Part shown: piece by piece, positions 21,399-32,599 of the stretch
How positions within the stretch are numbered: position 1 is the first letter of the stretch
How the letters are laid out: the number at the start of each line of letters is the position of its first letter
DNA from: Fasciola hepatica
Lineage: Eukaryota; Platyhelminthes; Trematoda; Plagiorchiida; Fasciolidae
Assembly: GCA_948099385.1 (NCBI GenBank)
Contig: CANUEZ040000020.1
Location: forward strand, 11,921,501 to 11,985,500
Direction: 5' to 3'
Length of the DNA stretch: 64,000 bases
The notes under the pieces: model-generated
The model's database searches: none
Told to the model about the DNA's origin: nothing
What the model saw: only the letters and a program-made list of their open reading frames with translations
Position numbers and translations under genes: made by a program

Positions 21399-21621
21399 TC
21401 ATTTACTTGGATCAATTATTCTTCCACTAATTTTACCGACTGACTTTCCGGCTCAAATCGACTCCCAACCTGGAGGACGAGGAGAATGGACTTTTTCTGG
21501 CCTCTACCCATTGACCTTTCAGGCAAGATTGTATCTTCGGCTTAGGGAAGCCATCCTGTATAGCTCTTTGGGTCATGGAGGCGCGCAAGCCATCACACCA
21601 CGTCAAGGTGCAGTCTCGTCG

Positions 21622-21838
21622 TCAGAATGACTGGTCGATGTGCGTTTGTACAGTTAGACTGTGTATTCTGTGTGTTGGTTACTAGGGCATTCTTTCCTTT
21701 TCCCACCCGTGTAGGTCCACTCCCTGTCCATCTTGTATATTCATACTTCTTAATTCAGCGTGCAACATGGTGAGAAATGTAGTGGTCAGTGGGGCTTGTC
21801 CTACTGTTTAACGCTGTACGATGATGATGATGATGATG
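21622..21838 (+). mobile_element. R2 3' end in sense orientation
   Basis: It starts at TCAGAATGA, equivalent to R1 15151 at the last codons of the RT frame, and runs through the same 3' untranslated region (CCCACCCGTGTAG, AACATGGTGAGAAA) to (GAT)n. Divergence from R1 here is about 10% by eye. Confidence 0.88.
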
Positions 21839-23411
21839 CAAGCCCGATAAGAAAGATGTCAGAGCATACAAGGGGATCTTACAGGACAAATCTCTCCACG
21901 TCCGCTAGGGAAGAAAGCAGGTCAAAGGCGCCCAAAAAGGAAAAGAGGAATCCCCAAGTGGGAACAACGACCCCAAGCTTCCTTGCTCCACCCAAATTGT
22001 CCCAACCAGGCAAATCGGAGCCCCCATTAACACCTGAATCTACAAAACTCTCATCTGCTTGCGCCCCTTCAGTAGTTTTTTCTCTTTCTTGTGCTGCAGC
22101 TCAGGCATTCACCGAGGCTGGCGTTCAGCTTGCCAAGTGTGAACTTATGTGATTCAGATAGAGAACCGTTAATAACGATCATCGACGCCATGCCTGAGAG
22201 TACAAAAACTCCTGGAAACAGACTTGCTGGCAAGAAAGCACCACTCCTATCCCTGTTAGTAGGAAATATAAGCCGATCAAGCAAGGCTTATTAGGCGATT
22301 CCCCCGTGAGTCTGATTCCCAGTACCCCCACCGCCCAACTGTTACCAAAACCGGTATGACCACAGCAGGACATTCAGGTGCAGGTCTCTCCCCCTAGCAA
22401 TCTACAGGAGCCGATAACCGCATCCTCCTCTAAGTCCTTTTCGCTCAAACTCAACACAAACCCGTCCCCTAGAAGTGGTCTCGTAAAAAGTAAAGCCTCC
22501 GCCAAAGTCCCCACGGACGGAATTGAACAGCAAAGAGCATCCGAATGATTCCCAATCAGGTCTTTTCCCTCCTAACATAGTGCTAAATCTCCTCAAATAT
22601 CTACTCAGCATGCTCTGGTATGCACCTCTGCCAATTGTCTAAGCATCTCCAATAAGGTCAGAACGCGTCAGTCAGCCAATCAGATACCGTACAGGGCACA
22701 CACTCTTTCACTTCTCGATCCATTAATTTCCAACGAGAATCAACAAGATGTGGTCAACGTACTTCCTATTTTAGACAACAGTGACCAAGCGGTCCTCCAA
22801 TTTGACTAAATGATTTGCTCCCAATGCAAACTCACATTAAGGAGAACCAACTTTGATGATCTCAAGTCTTTTCTGATTCAAGAAGTTAGCATTTTAGATC
22901 GACTAGCTGATGCAGAAACTCAACAACCACCTTGTAAACTGTATCCGTCAAGCTGGCCACATTTATGCCCCTAGGAAGAGAGCCGCAGCCAACGGTAAAC
23001 CTCCCCTACTACGCCCCATCAGATGTCTGTCAGATAAACGCTTCAGGAGGTCTGTCAGGCTTAAACCCATGGGGCTAGAAACGGACGCGACATAACTAAA
23101 AGGTATCTGTAACGTTTTCAAGGTTTAAATAAGTTCTTTATTGGACAGCGAACTCAAAATGGTCCGCTCTTTTTGAGTTTATGCGCCGAACCAGGCAGCC
23201 AGGTGCCACTCACCTGCGCCCAGTCTTGGAGATGACACCCCAGCTACAATATTTTCCCAATTGCCAGAAATTTCCAGGTGGCACATCCACACCGCATATA
23301 TTTCCCTACCTATTCCTCCCAAGTCTACCAGCGGACCAACAGTTATGCACTACATTCTTTAGCAGATAGGAGGTAGAGAACCATTTCCATCAACTTGACC
23401 CAATTATTTCG

Positions 23412-24640
23412 ATGGGCCCGGACAAGATCCATCCTCGAATTCTTAAAGAAAACGTCTGCAACATTAGTGGAAATCTCGAAGACCTCTGTCAGCGACGTTT
23501 AGATTCTGGCACGTTCCCAACATCTCGGAAGAGAGCGACAATCATCCCAATGTTCAAAAAAGTCGATCGCCATCAACCGGGGAGCTACAGGCCCACTGGT
23601 CAGACTAGCATTCCCGGTAAGGTCTTTGAGCGCATGCCGAAACGTATCATATTGGCACATCCCCGCAAGAACGGGTTTATCTCTTTCACTCATCATGAAT
23701 TCTTACCGGGAAGATCATGCTTCACTAACATGCTTTGCTTCATGGTCAGACTTACTCAGGCCTGTGATGAAGGCATGGTCCCACAGGCAATCCTCATCGA
23801 TTTCACAGAAGCTTTTGACGGGGTACTTTACATTACTCTTATGCACAAGCTGGAATTCTACGGAATTTCCGGCAACGTGGACAGCTTTTCGTGGCTTCCT
23901 CGCGGATCGTTCATTCAGGGTTGTAGCGGTTCTTTCTGAAGCCTCTCCTATTCATTCTGGATTCCCCCAAGGGTCGGTGCTAGGTTCTTTATTATTTATG
24001 ATTTATATGACCTGTGGTGGTAGAGTGGTTTAGAGCATTTGTTTACTACGGCAGAGGTCCGAGGTTCAAATCCTGGCCATCACCGGTTAATTTGGTGGTA
24101 GACAGTAATACACTGTCGTCCGGATCGTCACCACACCTAACCTATTGGGACCTTATGTAGTTCTTCGCCACTCCAAGTCTCAGGGTCTGGCTGCCGGTTA
24201 TCCCTAATAGTGTAGTAGGCCCTCGTGGCTATGGGATAAACGCCCCTTCTACTTCACTCATGCGTAAGTATGTAATAAAAAAATTACTGACCTTCTAAAC
24301 CACAGCTCAGTGAACACTGCAATGTACGCTGACGATGTAACGATCCGGGGCAACAATGCCACAGAAGTACAGTCGGCAATGAACCACGCCAAGCAATGGT
24401 CTGCCGACCGGAGCCTACCAATTAAAGAAGACAAATGCGCAGGCTTGTCATTTGGTAACCCCCCTGTTCAAATTTTCTGGACCAGCAATGCCATAGCAAT
24501 CCGGGATATGGGGCACCATAAGGTCTTAGACTTTTGGTTAAACAAGTTGCCGCCTTTTTCTTATACCCATCAACTGCCTTATGTGTCCGCTTTTCACATA
24601 CTCGACATGGCGAGACGAAACTTTCTTCAATTTTGAATGA
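23412..24640 (+). pseudogene. H reverse transcriptase, split by a SINE
   Basis: Blocks read are GPDKIHPRILKE, TIIPMFKKVDRHQPGSYRP, HHEFLPGRSCFTNML, ILIDFTEAFDGV, GFPQGSVLGSLLFMIYM, then after the SINE NTAMYADDVTIRG and LPIKEDKCAGLSFG. The catalytic YADD is kept. There are at least two frameshifts besides the SINE. The order and the DxIHPRIL motif are CR1/Jockey-like. Confidence 0.82.
24011..24283 (+). mobile_element. tRNA-derived SINE, copy 5, best preserved
   Basis: It begins CCTGTGGTGGTAGAGTGG (A-box region), has B box GGTTCAAATCC at 24063-24073, and ends in A7 at 24277-24283. It is 273 bp long. An imperfect target duplication is seen, TTATATGA at 24003-24010 and TTACTGA at 24284-24290. 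It splits the RT of element H between block 5 (LLFMIYM) and YADD. Confidence 0.88.
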
Positions 24641-25074
24641 CGACTTTCACGTCTTTTGTGTGACTAATATTCAACCCCTTAGAATACGGCAATCAGAGTG
24701 CACATTCCGGCCTGATCAAGGACCGAGACATGTCAATGTGCACAAAGAAAAGTCACGAAACTAGTTCGCGGACTTTTGCACAACCCTCACGCCCAACGAA
24801 TTACCGACCTAAAATTGTGTCCTTTAGATACTCCTAGGATTACAGGTCTTTTCCTAACGAGAAACCTATTCACTACTGGGTTTGCAGATCATTTTTTCAC
24901 GCGTTCGAACGTGGACACCCTCAGAGGGCGCGCCAGGAAAGTATTCAAGCCTCGCCCTCGTACAAATGTTCGTAAGAACTATTTTACTCGCTATATGGCC
25001 GTTCAGTGTGGATTTATATTTACATACTTTTTTAATTTTATGCGGCTAGCTCCTGCAAGGGGATAAGCCGGCCT

Positions 25075-26350
25075 CATGCATGTCCCGAATGGCACCTGCC
25101 ATGAGTGACGATCGGATGCGACACCTGAACACAGAGAAATCCAGTTCTGCTTCCAGTTGCGAACGCCGTAGACAGCCTGGAGTCCTAGTCCCTCAACGTT
25201 CGACTTGATGGTACTGACCCATGTTTTCATCGGTCTTCCGAGGCGAAAGCGCCATCCTGGACATGTAACAGGAGAGAGACACTGTTTTGAGATCTCTGTG
25301 TCCGGACGTCGTAGGACATGTCCAAACCACTGCAATCGTCGGCGTTGAAGGAACACTGACAGCTTTTTGATGCCAAAGCACCGTTGTCTTATTGTCTAGT
25401 TTGAAAGCTTTTCGTACCCGTCGCAGACACTAGTGGTCAAACACTTCCAGCTTTCTGATGTCCTCGACGCGTAGTGGCCACGTCTCGCAGCCGTAGGCCA
25501 GTATTGGACGGATAGCGATCCGGGAGATGCGGACTTTGGTCCACAGGCTAGCTTCGTTTCGCACCCAGAGTACATTGCAGAGCTGAAGAAACCTGGCCTC
25601 GTCAATGCGCAACTTGACTTCATCTTTGGCTTGACCATTTGGGAGAATCGTGGAGCCCAGATATTTGAACGCCGGGACGTGTTCAATTTGTTTGCCGTTC
25701 AAGTACATCGGGAGAAAAGACTATGCAGTGCATGTCGAAAGGATCTTGGTCTTCGACGTATTGATCTCTAGTCCCATGGACTTTGTAAAAGATTCTATGC
25801 GACTGAGAACCGGCTGTAACGCATTTGGGCTATCTTCAAGGATGGCGATGTTGTCTGCGAATTCTAGATAGGCGAGGGAAGCACTGATACCCAGCTGAAT
25901 ACCAGGGTAATCGGTGAGCGCCTGGCGCATTATGCAGTCGATGGTGTAGCTGAACAGCACTGACGACACGGGACAACCTTGTCTAACACCGGAGTCGAGG
26001 GAGAAGTAACTGGACTCCTCTCCGTAGATGCGTATTATCTCGCGCGTATTTGCGTAGTACGAACTCATGAAACTGATAAGCTTCTGGGGCATTCCATCCG
26101 CTCTTAGTGTAGTCCGTAGCGATTCTACGTCCACTGAGTCAAAGGCAGCCCGAAAATCAATAAAACAAGCTGCAGTCAGTTGCTAAAACTCAAATCGATG
26201 TTCTAATACTCGGCGAAGGGTGAATATTTGGTCCACGCACCCTCTGCCACGGCGGAAGCCACTTTGATTGAGGTGTGGGCGCATGTCTCGCACCGCCGAG
26301 AAGCGGTTCAACAAAAGCACGAATATTTTGGCTTTTGAGACTAATGTCTA
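25075..26350 (-). pseudogene. RTE-type element (second subfamily), RT to 3' end
   Basis: Minus-strand frames give FRRGRGCVDQIFTLRRVLEH, AAFDSVDVESLRTTLRADG, VRQGCPVSSVLFSYTID, YLEFADNIAIL (catalytic ADD changed to ADN), GLEINTSKTKI, FKYLGSTILPNGQ, LAYGCETWPLR and LQWFGHVLRRPD, the RTE C-terminal signature. It is 5' truncated and has several frame changes. Sequence differs clearly from R1/R2, so it is another subfamily. The RT fragment at 7255-7466 resembles it. Confidence 0.82.
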
Positions 26351-26479
26351 CGTCGCACTACTGTTCACGCTAAGATCACTATTTGTTCTACCATCTGCCA
26401 CAACTCTCCCTAGTATTCGTCCCTTACTATCCGGCTCTCTTGGTTCCAGCGGAACAACTACAACAGAAAACATGATACC

Positions 26480-27500
26480 TCAGGAACAGTGAACATGGGC
26501 ACCAGCCTTGAACCCGTGTACTACTTCAGTAAGTCGATATCCAAAGTTAAGCGAACCGAAGGCCGCACCCGGCGCGAGATTCTGGCATTTGCTCAGATTG
26601 AGAGGAAGATCCCACGCCACTGACCACTGGTAAACCTCGTCTAGATCACGCTGAACCGCCGCATCATCTGGTGCTCCTACCACCGTGAAGTCATCCGCGA
26701 ACGAGAACCACGGGTTTTCCAACCCGTCTGCCAGATCGCTGGTTTACATCAGGAACAACAGGGGTCCCAGGACTGACCCTTGCGGAACGCCGCTATGCAG
26801 TCTCCCATTGTCCGACAAGCAGCCTTCCACTCTCACTTGGAAAACTCTCTCCTTTAGACTTTGTACAATCCACTTCTGTATTTTCGTCATAAGTTGAAAC
26901 GATTCCACCTTTGCTTCGAGCAGTCTGTGGTTAACCGAATCAAATGCCTTTTGAAAATCCAGATTGCAGACTTCCACCTGTTCTCCTCGATCCATTCGAC
27001 TGGTTATCTCATCCGCGAGACTTATTAGGTTGGAGAGACAAGAGCGCCTGTGCCAGAACCCATGTTGGTTGGCAGTCACTTGCATGTTCCTCTCTAAATT
27101 CCTCACTATTCTATCTCGTAGTATTCTCTCGAGAGTTTTGAGCACCACTGACGTCAAGTTAGTCGGCCTGTAACTGGTACATGTATCTCTGTTTCCACCT
27201 TTATAAACGGGTATGATGATCGATACAAACCAGTCTTTACGTAGCACACTTGTCTAGTGATGCGTTGAACAGCTTAGCTAGTGGTTCAGCCAGGATGGAC
27301 GCCAGTGGATTCAGTACTGCTGGGTGGATGTCATCCGGCCCCGCCGCCTTGGATACGGCTAGCTGCTTTAGGTTGTTCAACACCTCTCCTGCGTTGATTG
27401 ATTCGTCCTCTATTCCCGAGACTTCACTGCCCTTGGTCGCAGGTAGTCCCTGAGCACCCTGCTCCTGTCTATAAACCTGCTGGAAGAATTCCAACAGGAT
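26480..27500 (-). pseudogene. Element A reverse transcriptase
   Basis: Blocks read are AAGPDDIHPAVLN (27494-27237 frame), SIIIPVYKGGNRDTCTSYRP, NQHGFWHRRSCLSNL, LDFQKAFDSVNHRLL, GVPQGSVLGPLLFLM, then FSFADDFTVVGAP (catalytic FADD) and LPLNLSKCQ. The frame changes at about 27240 and again at about 26740, and the thumb and C-terminal region are absent. Confidence 0.82.
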
Positions 27501-27985
27501 CTCTGTTTTTTCCTGCCTGATTATTTCCCGCGCTCCCTGTGAGTTCCTAACCCCGCCTACGGCTTTCCTCAGTGCTGCCTTAGATTGAACGTAGTTGTAG
27601 TATGCTTTCGGATTGCCTTCGGCGTTCCACGCAATACGTTCCTCGTAGTTGTTCCTGCACTGCTTCTGTATTTGAGATAGTCTAGTTCTCGCTGCTTTGA
27701 ACCGTAGAAAGGCCCGCTCGTGCTTCTGTACTTTTTAAATGCTCTTTGCTTCTGTTTTAGAGCCTTTCTCACTCGGCTCGTCCACCACGGTGGCAATCCG
27801 TTTCGTTTGACTCTTCTAAGTGGTGCGACGGCCTGTTATTTCCAACAGTCTGCTCTTGATCCAACTCCATTAGTGTTCTACGTCTTAGTAATTGCTCACC
27901 ATATCCGAATCTATCCGGAGGCTCAGTCCTACCAAACTATTCTCGTCTATCATTGAGAAGTTTCTTCTGAATTTATCAGGCGCAC

Positions 27986-28747
27986 TTATTTCTGAAGGTT
28001 TAGTCTAAACTGCAGTACGCCATGATCACTCTTACCTTCGGGTCCCTCGACTTCCAGGCGTTCTAGGTCATTTGGGGCTCTAGTCATTACCAGGTCAAGG
28101 TTTGACGTTGACTGACCAAACAGCCATCTTGTCACTTGATTAACGTGTTGGACAAGAGCCTTCCTGTGGACTAGGTGAAGTAACCTCTCCCCAAATGTGC
28201 CTTCTGGAGCGGTTTCCGAGGTCCAATCTACTTCGGGCGCGTTGAAATCATCCATAAGTAACTTCCGTCCGGCATTGACAACCGTAGTGAGGAAATCAAG
28301 CAGATCACTGTCCTCATCACCTTCCGCTCCTGGGCTGCGATACGTGCAAACAACCGACGTTTTCGGTCCGCCTGTAGCTATTACAACCTCTAATGTTTGT
28401 ACATTCGGCGTGACAAGTCGACTGCGTTCTAAGCCGTCATACTGCTCCGCTAGGAGGACCATTATACCACCTCCGGTTCGACCGTCCAGCCTATCCACCC
28501 TAAAGCCTGAGTAGAAGTTTGGGACGAGCCCACTGTCGCTTTCGCCTGGTCGTGGCCACGTTTCAATGACTGCTATCACATCTGCTCCCTGTGTCCTAGC
28601 TACGAACTCTGGCCATTTTTTACCCATACTTGCAGCATTGGTGTAGGCCACGAGCATCACAACACCCTCCTCTATTTCCCTGCGTTTCCTAGAAGGAGGC
28701 GGCAGGTGCTCGGGTTCAGGACCCGAGCGCCCGGACCGTTTTTTCAT
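27986..28747 (-). pseudogene. Element A endonuclease, 253-codon frame
   Basis: This AP-endonuclease-like frame shows AYTNAASMGKKWPEF (the N-terminal Asn block), ADVIAVIETWPRP (catalytic Glu), GGGIMVLL, VVCTYRSPGA, KLLMDDFNAPEVDW (the DFN block, with the preceding Gly changed to Asp), STSNLDLVMTR and GKSDHGVL (the SDH block). All catalytic blocks are recognisable, so the frame may be close to functional, but it is cut off from RT by downstream frame changes. Confidence 0.83.
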
Positions 28748-29589
28748 ATCACGGTTGGATTCCTGGCGCTACTGTCGATTAGTACCCTTACCACCTCCTG
28801 GGTTGCTTTGCACATCACCATCCCCGGAGTCTCGGTGAGGGTCAGTTGTCTTAATTCTCCTCTCTCGGAGTTGCGACAGTCCATTCCTTTAGTAACCGGG
28901 CTGTGCAACACTTTCTCTACACTGACCATGGGCTCCGTGGTGCTTAGCTCCTCCGTTTTGCTTGCTTACACTCTCAGAGAATTTGGGAAGGCCGTGTTAG
29001 AACCCGGAGTTCCGATCTTTTTACCCTTCCGCGACTGACTACAGCTGCTTTATCATCTGGCACCACATCTATTGTCCCTTTGAGATTTGCCCAATATGCC
29101 CGGCTGCAGCTAAGAAGGCATACCTGTGACGAGGGTTGGCGAACTCGACAAGCATAGGTCTTGGTTCGCATCCTTTAGAGTCAGTCTCCCCGTTCCACCG
29201 TCCTAATCTTATAACTCTTTTCACAGCTACATGCCCGGCGATTTCTACTGCTCGGAGCAGGTTGACCAGATGGTATCTCATTGCTTCGTCCCTCTGCTTG
29301 TCAGTTCTTATGAACGGTTCCGGAATTCCGTGAACTACAACACTTCGGTTCCTTCTCAGGGTAATATCACTATTTTTTTCTCAAAGTATTCGAAATTTTA
29401 GTGACACAAGCCATGTCTTGTTCCAACTAACCCCCTCATTTAGGACTCACAACCCCTCTACTGTGTCATGAATCGGCAGCGCAGCAGTTATCTGCTGCCT
29501 CGGCCTTGCCCCCGGTGTTCTTTAGGTTTCCGGGCGTTGCCTCATGCCCGTTGATGTCCTTAATTGGTGCCAACTGTTCTTCCAAGGGT

Positions 29590-29898
29590 TTATATGTTTC
29601 CGCTTTTTATAGCAACCTCTGCCTCCCTGGTGGCTTTAATATCTGTTTTCATTAGCTTTTTGCATCGCGAGTATGTCCAGCTAAGTTTATCATATTCACA
29701 GTACAGCTGATAGTACTTCATGCTTAACCCCGAGCACTTCGCGTGGAACCGTGTTTGACAGGTGTCACACTGAATTCCCGCGGTGCCTGCCGACATATTC
29801 CCCTCAGAACACCAAGGCCTTCCACATTGGTCATCTACTCCGCCTGTGCGGTCTGATGTTCTACAGGTTGCGGTTTTTTTATTCGCTAATTCGCCCAT
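29590..29898 (-). pseudogene. Element A ORF1 N-terminus, PHD-like zinc finger
   Basis: The Cys/His order CGRPWC, then CDTC, FHAKC and a final SRCKK has PHD-type spacing (C4-H-C3), with one Cys of the last pair not seen. CR1 elements are known to encode PHD fingers in ORF1. The element C copy (36657-37067) has the same layout. Confidence 0.7.
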
Positions 29899-30067
29899 GT
29901 TGCCAGTCTAGCCGAAAAAGAGGGGCAACATGGGTATTCTACGGAAACTGAAGGATATTTAGCAAGACTGATTTCAGATTGAGACCGACCAATAACGAGG
30001 GGAATGACTGATTGGTATGTCATGAAAAGCCGGGTAACCCTGTTGTGGGTTTTATCGCAAAATACAG

Positions 30068-30188
30068 CCCAAGTAGCACGCCCCAAGATTGTCCCATGGG
30101 GCAAACTTGGAGCAAACCCGGGGGCTAGCCCCAACCTTGGGGCATACTCCACGTTTACCCCAAAGGTTGCGGCAAAGTGCTACTTGGG
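30068..30188. mobile_element. 121-bp foldback (MITE-like) palindrome
   Basis: The 12-bp CCCAAGTAGCAC at 30068-30079 is the exact reverse complement of 30177-30188. The two arms stay similar inward (GGTAAACGTGGAG against GGCAAACTTGGAG) and meet at a perfect GGGGCTAGCCCC centre (30121-30132). There is no coding capacity. No clear target duplication was found. Confidence 0.75.
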
Positions 30189-30556
30189 TAGTCGTTTATT
30201 GTTAACTGCCCCTTTCTTCGTTGACTTGATGTATTTCTTTCTGCCTTGTGGTTCGTTTTCTATGTTTCTGCCGAGTGAGTATACTTTTCCCTCCTCCCTG
30301 TCTTCTACGCAGCCCAACGTCACGGCGTAGCGCAACGAGCAAGATACTTTCAGCATTCATATTCCGGACCCACTCCCATTTTCCCGTAGCTCCATTGCTC
30401 AGCTAACTCTCTTTTAGCTCACCGCTAACAATTTTTCAACAAGACCAAAAACAAGATCCGGGAACATTTGGGTTTCAGTCTCGTGCCCGTATATTATCAC
30501 AAGACATGCAGACAACAAGCCGAGCCCGACCCGGTGTAACGCAACTGAGACTGGTG

Positions 30557-31545
30557 TTCAATTCAGTTCAGTTCAGGTCACTTCAGTTTGCACAAGACAG
30601 GTAATGGCCAAGGCCAATCGAGCGTCCAGAATTCCTTCGATGGTATGCACGCCAGTTATGCACCCACCACTGCCGAGTGTATTTCGTCGAATCCCCGCTA
30701 AAAATGAGAGGAAAACGAAAAACCTCATCGCACCACAACTGCGAGAGACATTATGCATCGTGAGCGTTCACTGAGACTGTATGCAATGAGCGAACAAGTC
30801 TAATAAAACATACTCCAGAAGGACCACAGTGCTACCCGTCATCCATCTAGTTGATGCACTCAAGGCTCAATACGAGGAAATGTCTCGTTCCACCTGCGAT
30901 CCAGGGCACCTTTGAAGTATCGGACGGTCTGCAGATCTACCATTCCACCAGGCAGACCGTTCCAACTGTCCACAACCCTGTTGCTGAAGAAGTGCGATCT
31001 AGCCATCAACCTAGATCGGGCTTTTATCAAATTCTTTCATGTCCCCTAGTTCTGGAATCTACGGCCAATTGGAGTAGACTATCTGGTCTAAGGCAAGAAA
31101 AGCCCTTCACCACCTTGAACGTTTCTATGAGATCCCCTCAACTTCTCCTCCTTTCCAACGAGAAAAGGTTCAGGTCACAGAGTCTCTGCCCGTAAGTCTT
31201 ACCCCTCTGCCATTCAACCATTCGCGTGGCGAGACGTTGGACTTTCTGTAGGCAGGCGGCGTCCTTTTTGTAGAAGGGTGACCAAGCCTGCGCGCTCACT
31301 TCTAAGTGAGGTCGTACTATAGCCATGTAAATAGGTACAAATACCTCCGGCTTCCGGCAAGACAAAGCTGATCGCAGTCTAAAGAGCTCCCCACGAGCCT
31401 TATGCTCGGCAGCGTTGCACTGGCCTGACCATTCGAAGTCACCGTTCATGATAACCCCAAGGTATTTAACCTTACTGACTGGCTCTATGGTGAACAGCCC
31501 TTGATCATGAGCGACAGTTAGGCTTCCTTTGGGTGACAAAGAGAC
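30557..31545 (-). mobile_element. CR1-like element B, 3' portion only
   Basis: The minus-strand frame from 31539 reads LTVAHDQGLFTIEPVSKVKYLG, FRLRSALSCRKPEVFVPIY, CLQKVQRLATRMV and GQRLCDLNLFSLERRRS, the region after the RT palm in CR1 elements. A second frame continues with the GDLIETFK-type segment. On the minus strand the element ends in degenerate CTGAA repeats (30557-30590), a simple-repeat tail. It is 5' truncated at about 31545. Confidence 0.78.
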
Positions 31546-32560
31546 CAGTGACGGCCAAGCGAGTCATAGGCAACTGCTTTACTTGTCGTCGCCGGAGAGC
31601 GGTAGCAGGCCAACAAATGATGGCCCCCTTCCAGTCGTAAGAGTCCAGCCGGGATGGTGCCCGTTCGTGGAAATCGGCGTCGACTGCTTTGGCCCGTTAC
31701 TCGTACGAAATCAGAGGAGCACCCAAAAGAGGTGTGGCTGCCTGATAACATGCCTACAATCCGGAGCAGCCCACCTCGAAGTAGTGCATAACATAGCAGC
31801 CGATTCATTCCTAATGGCCCTTCAAAGGTTCATCGAGAGGCGGGGCGTCCCCAATAATATATACTCCGACAATGACTCGAGCTTCGTTGGGGCTCATAAG
31901 GAGTTAGAGAAATGGTGGAGCCGCCTGGACACCGCCAAAATACAAAACCAGACCGTAGCAAGGGGGATAGGATGGCACTTCAATCCACCTTATGCCAGTC
32001 ATCGTGGTGGCGTTTGGGATAGGCTGATACGATCGACTACGAAAATACTCACAGCCCTAACCTCACAACAAACCCTCGATGACGAGACGCTGACTACTTC
32101 ACTCACAGAAGTAGAACGCATATTGAACAACAGACTCCTGGTGCCGATCGTCCCAGACCCGGAAGGCGAACCGGCACTCGCTCCAACGACCTGTTATTAC
32201 TCCGGTCAAATGCTGGAGTAACCAGCCCGAAAACCCTGCGTGGACCGTACATCGTTGGATGGAAACAAGTGAACCGCCTAGCACAGGCTTTCTGGAAACG
32301 ATGGACGAGGGTGTACCTACCGACACTGCAGCTTCGGCAAAAGTGGATCTCCAAACAAAGGTCGTTCAGACGTGGCGACGTGGTCATCCTCGTGGAGATC
32401 CACTTACATAAGGACGATTGGCCGGTTGGAGTGATCAAGGACTGTCGTACGGAAATCGATGGCCTCGTGCGCACGGTGGTGGTGAGGACGAACAGAGGAG
32501 ACGTATAGCGAGGTATACGTAGAATACGTCTACTTGAAGGTGACAGCGACGCCGGCGAGG
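31546..32560 (+). pseudogene. BEL/Pao integrase and C-terminal domain, fragment
   Basis: A CFTC zinc-finger remnant is followed by LPVVRVQPGWCPFVEIGVDCFGP (first Asp of the DDE core), TQKRCGCLITCL, LMALQRFIERRGVP, IYSDNDSSFVGAHKEL (second Asp) and HRGGVWDRLIRSTTKIL. The TEVERILNNR block follows. After a frame change, LQLRQKWISKQRSFRRGDVV matches the C-terminal domain that follows integrase in BEL/Pao elements. The frame starts are interrupted at about 31620. RT and LTRs are not present nearby. Confidence 0.85.
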
Positions 32561-32599
32561 CCGACGCTACCGACCAAGCTATACCCACGTCTGCTGATA

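Larger units (their letters stand above)
18446..21838. mobile_element. RTE copy R2 with inverted 5' part (twin-priming structure)
   Basis: The stretch 18446-21621 is R1-like sequence on the minus strand, ending on the right exactly at the shared 5' terminus (CGACGAGACTGC). It is joined at about 21622 to the 3' terminal 200 bp of the same element in plus orientation, ending in (GAT)n. About 425 bp equivalent to R1 14725-15150 are missing between the two parts. This antisense-5'/sense-3' order with a junction deletion is the pattern expected of twin priming. I did not find the target duplication. Confidence 0.82.
21841..25070 (+). mobile_element. CR1-like non-LTR retrotransposon H, decayed
   Basis: A Pro/Ser-rich, Lys-containing stretch (about 21860-22560) looks like an ORF1 linker. 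An endonuclease C-terminus is visible at about 22690-22800 (YRTGHTLSLLDPL), with the rest of the endonuclease missing. RT blocks follow at 23412-24600 and a C-terminal region at about 24660-25000 (RKVFKPRPRTNVRKNYF). Element D at 37.8-40.6 kb belongs to the same family. The RT is split by a SINE at 24011-24283. Confidence 0.75.
26480..29900 (-). mobile_element. CR1-like element A with PHD-type ORF1
   Basis: Reading leftward from 29900 there is a PHD-like zinc finger, an RRM-like ORF1 region (PMLVEFANPRHRYAFL, about 29130), an endonuclease (28747-27986), a linker, and RT to 26480. The 3' end is missing; RTE sequence lies beyond about 26350. It shares ORF1 architecture with element C. Frames are broken between all parts. 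Confidence 0.8.

Noticed and set aside
24063..24073. Functional tRNA gene
   Set aside because: The B box is canonical, but the sequence does not form a cloverleaf acceptor stem and is part of a 273-bp dispersed repeat with an A tail.
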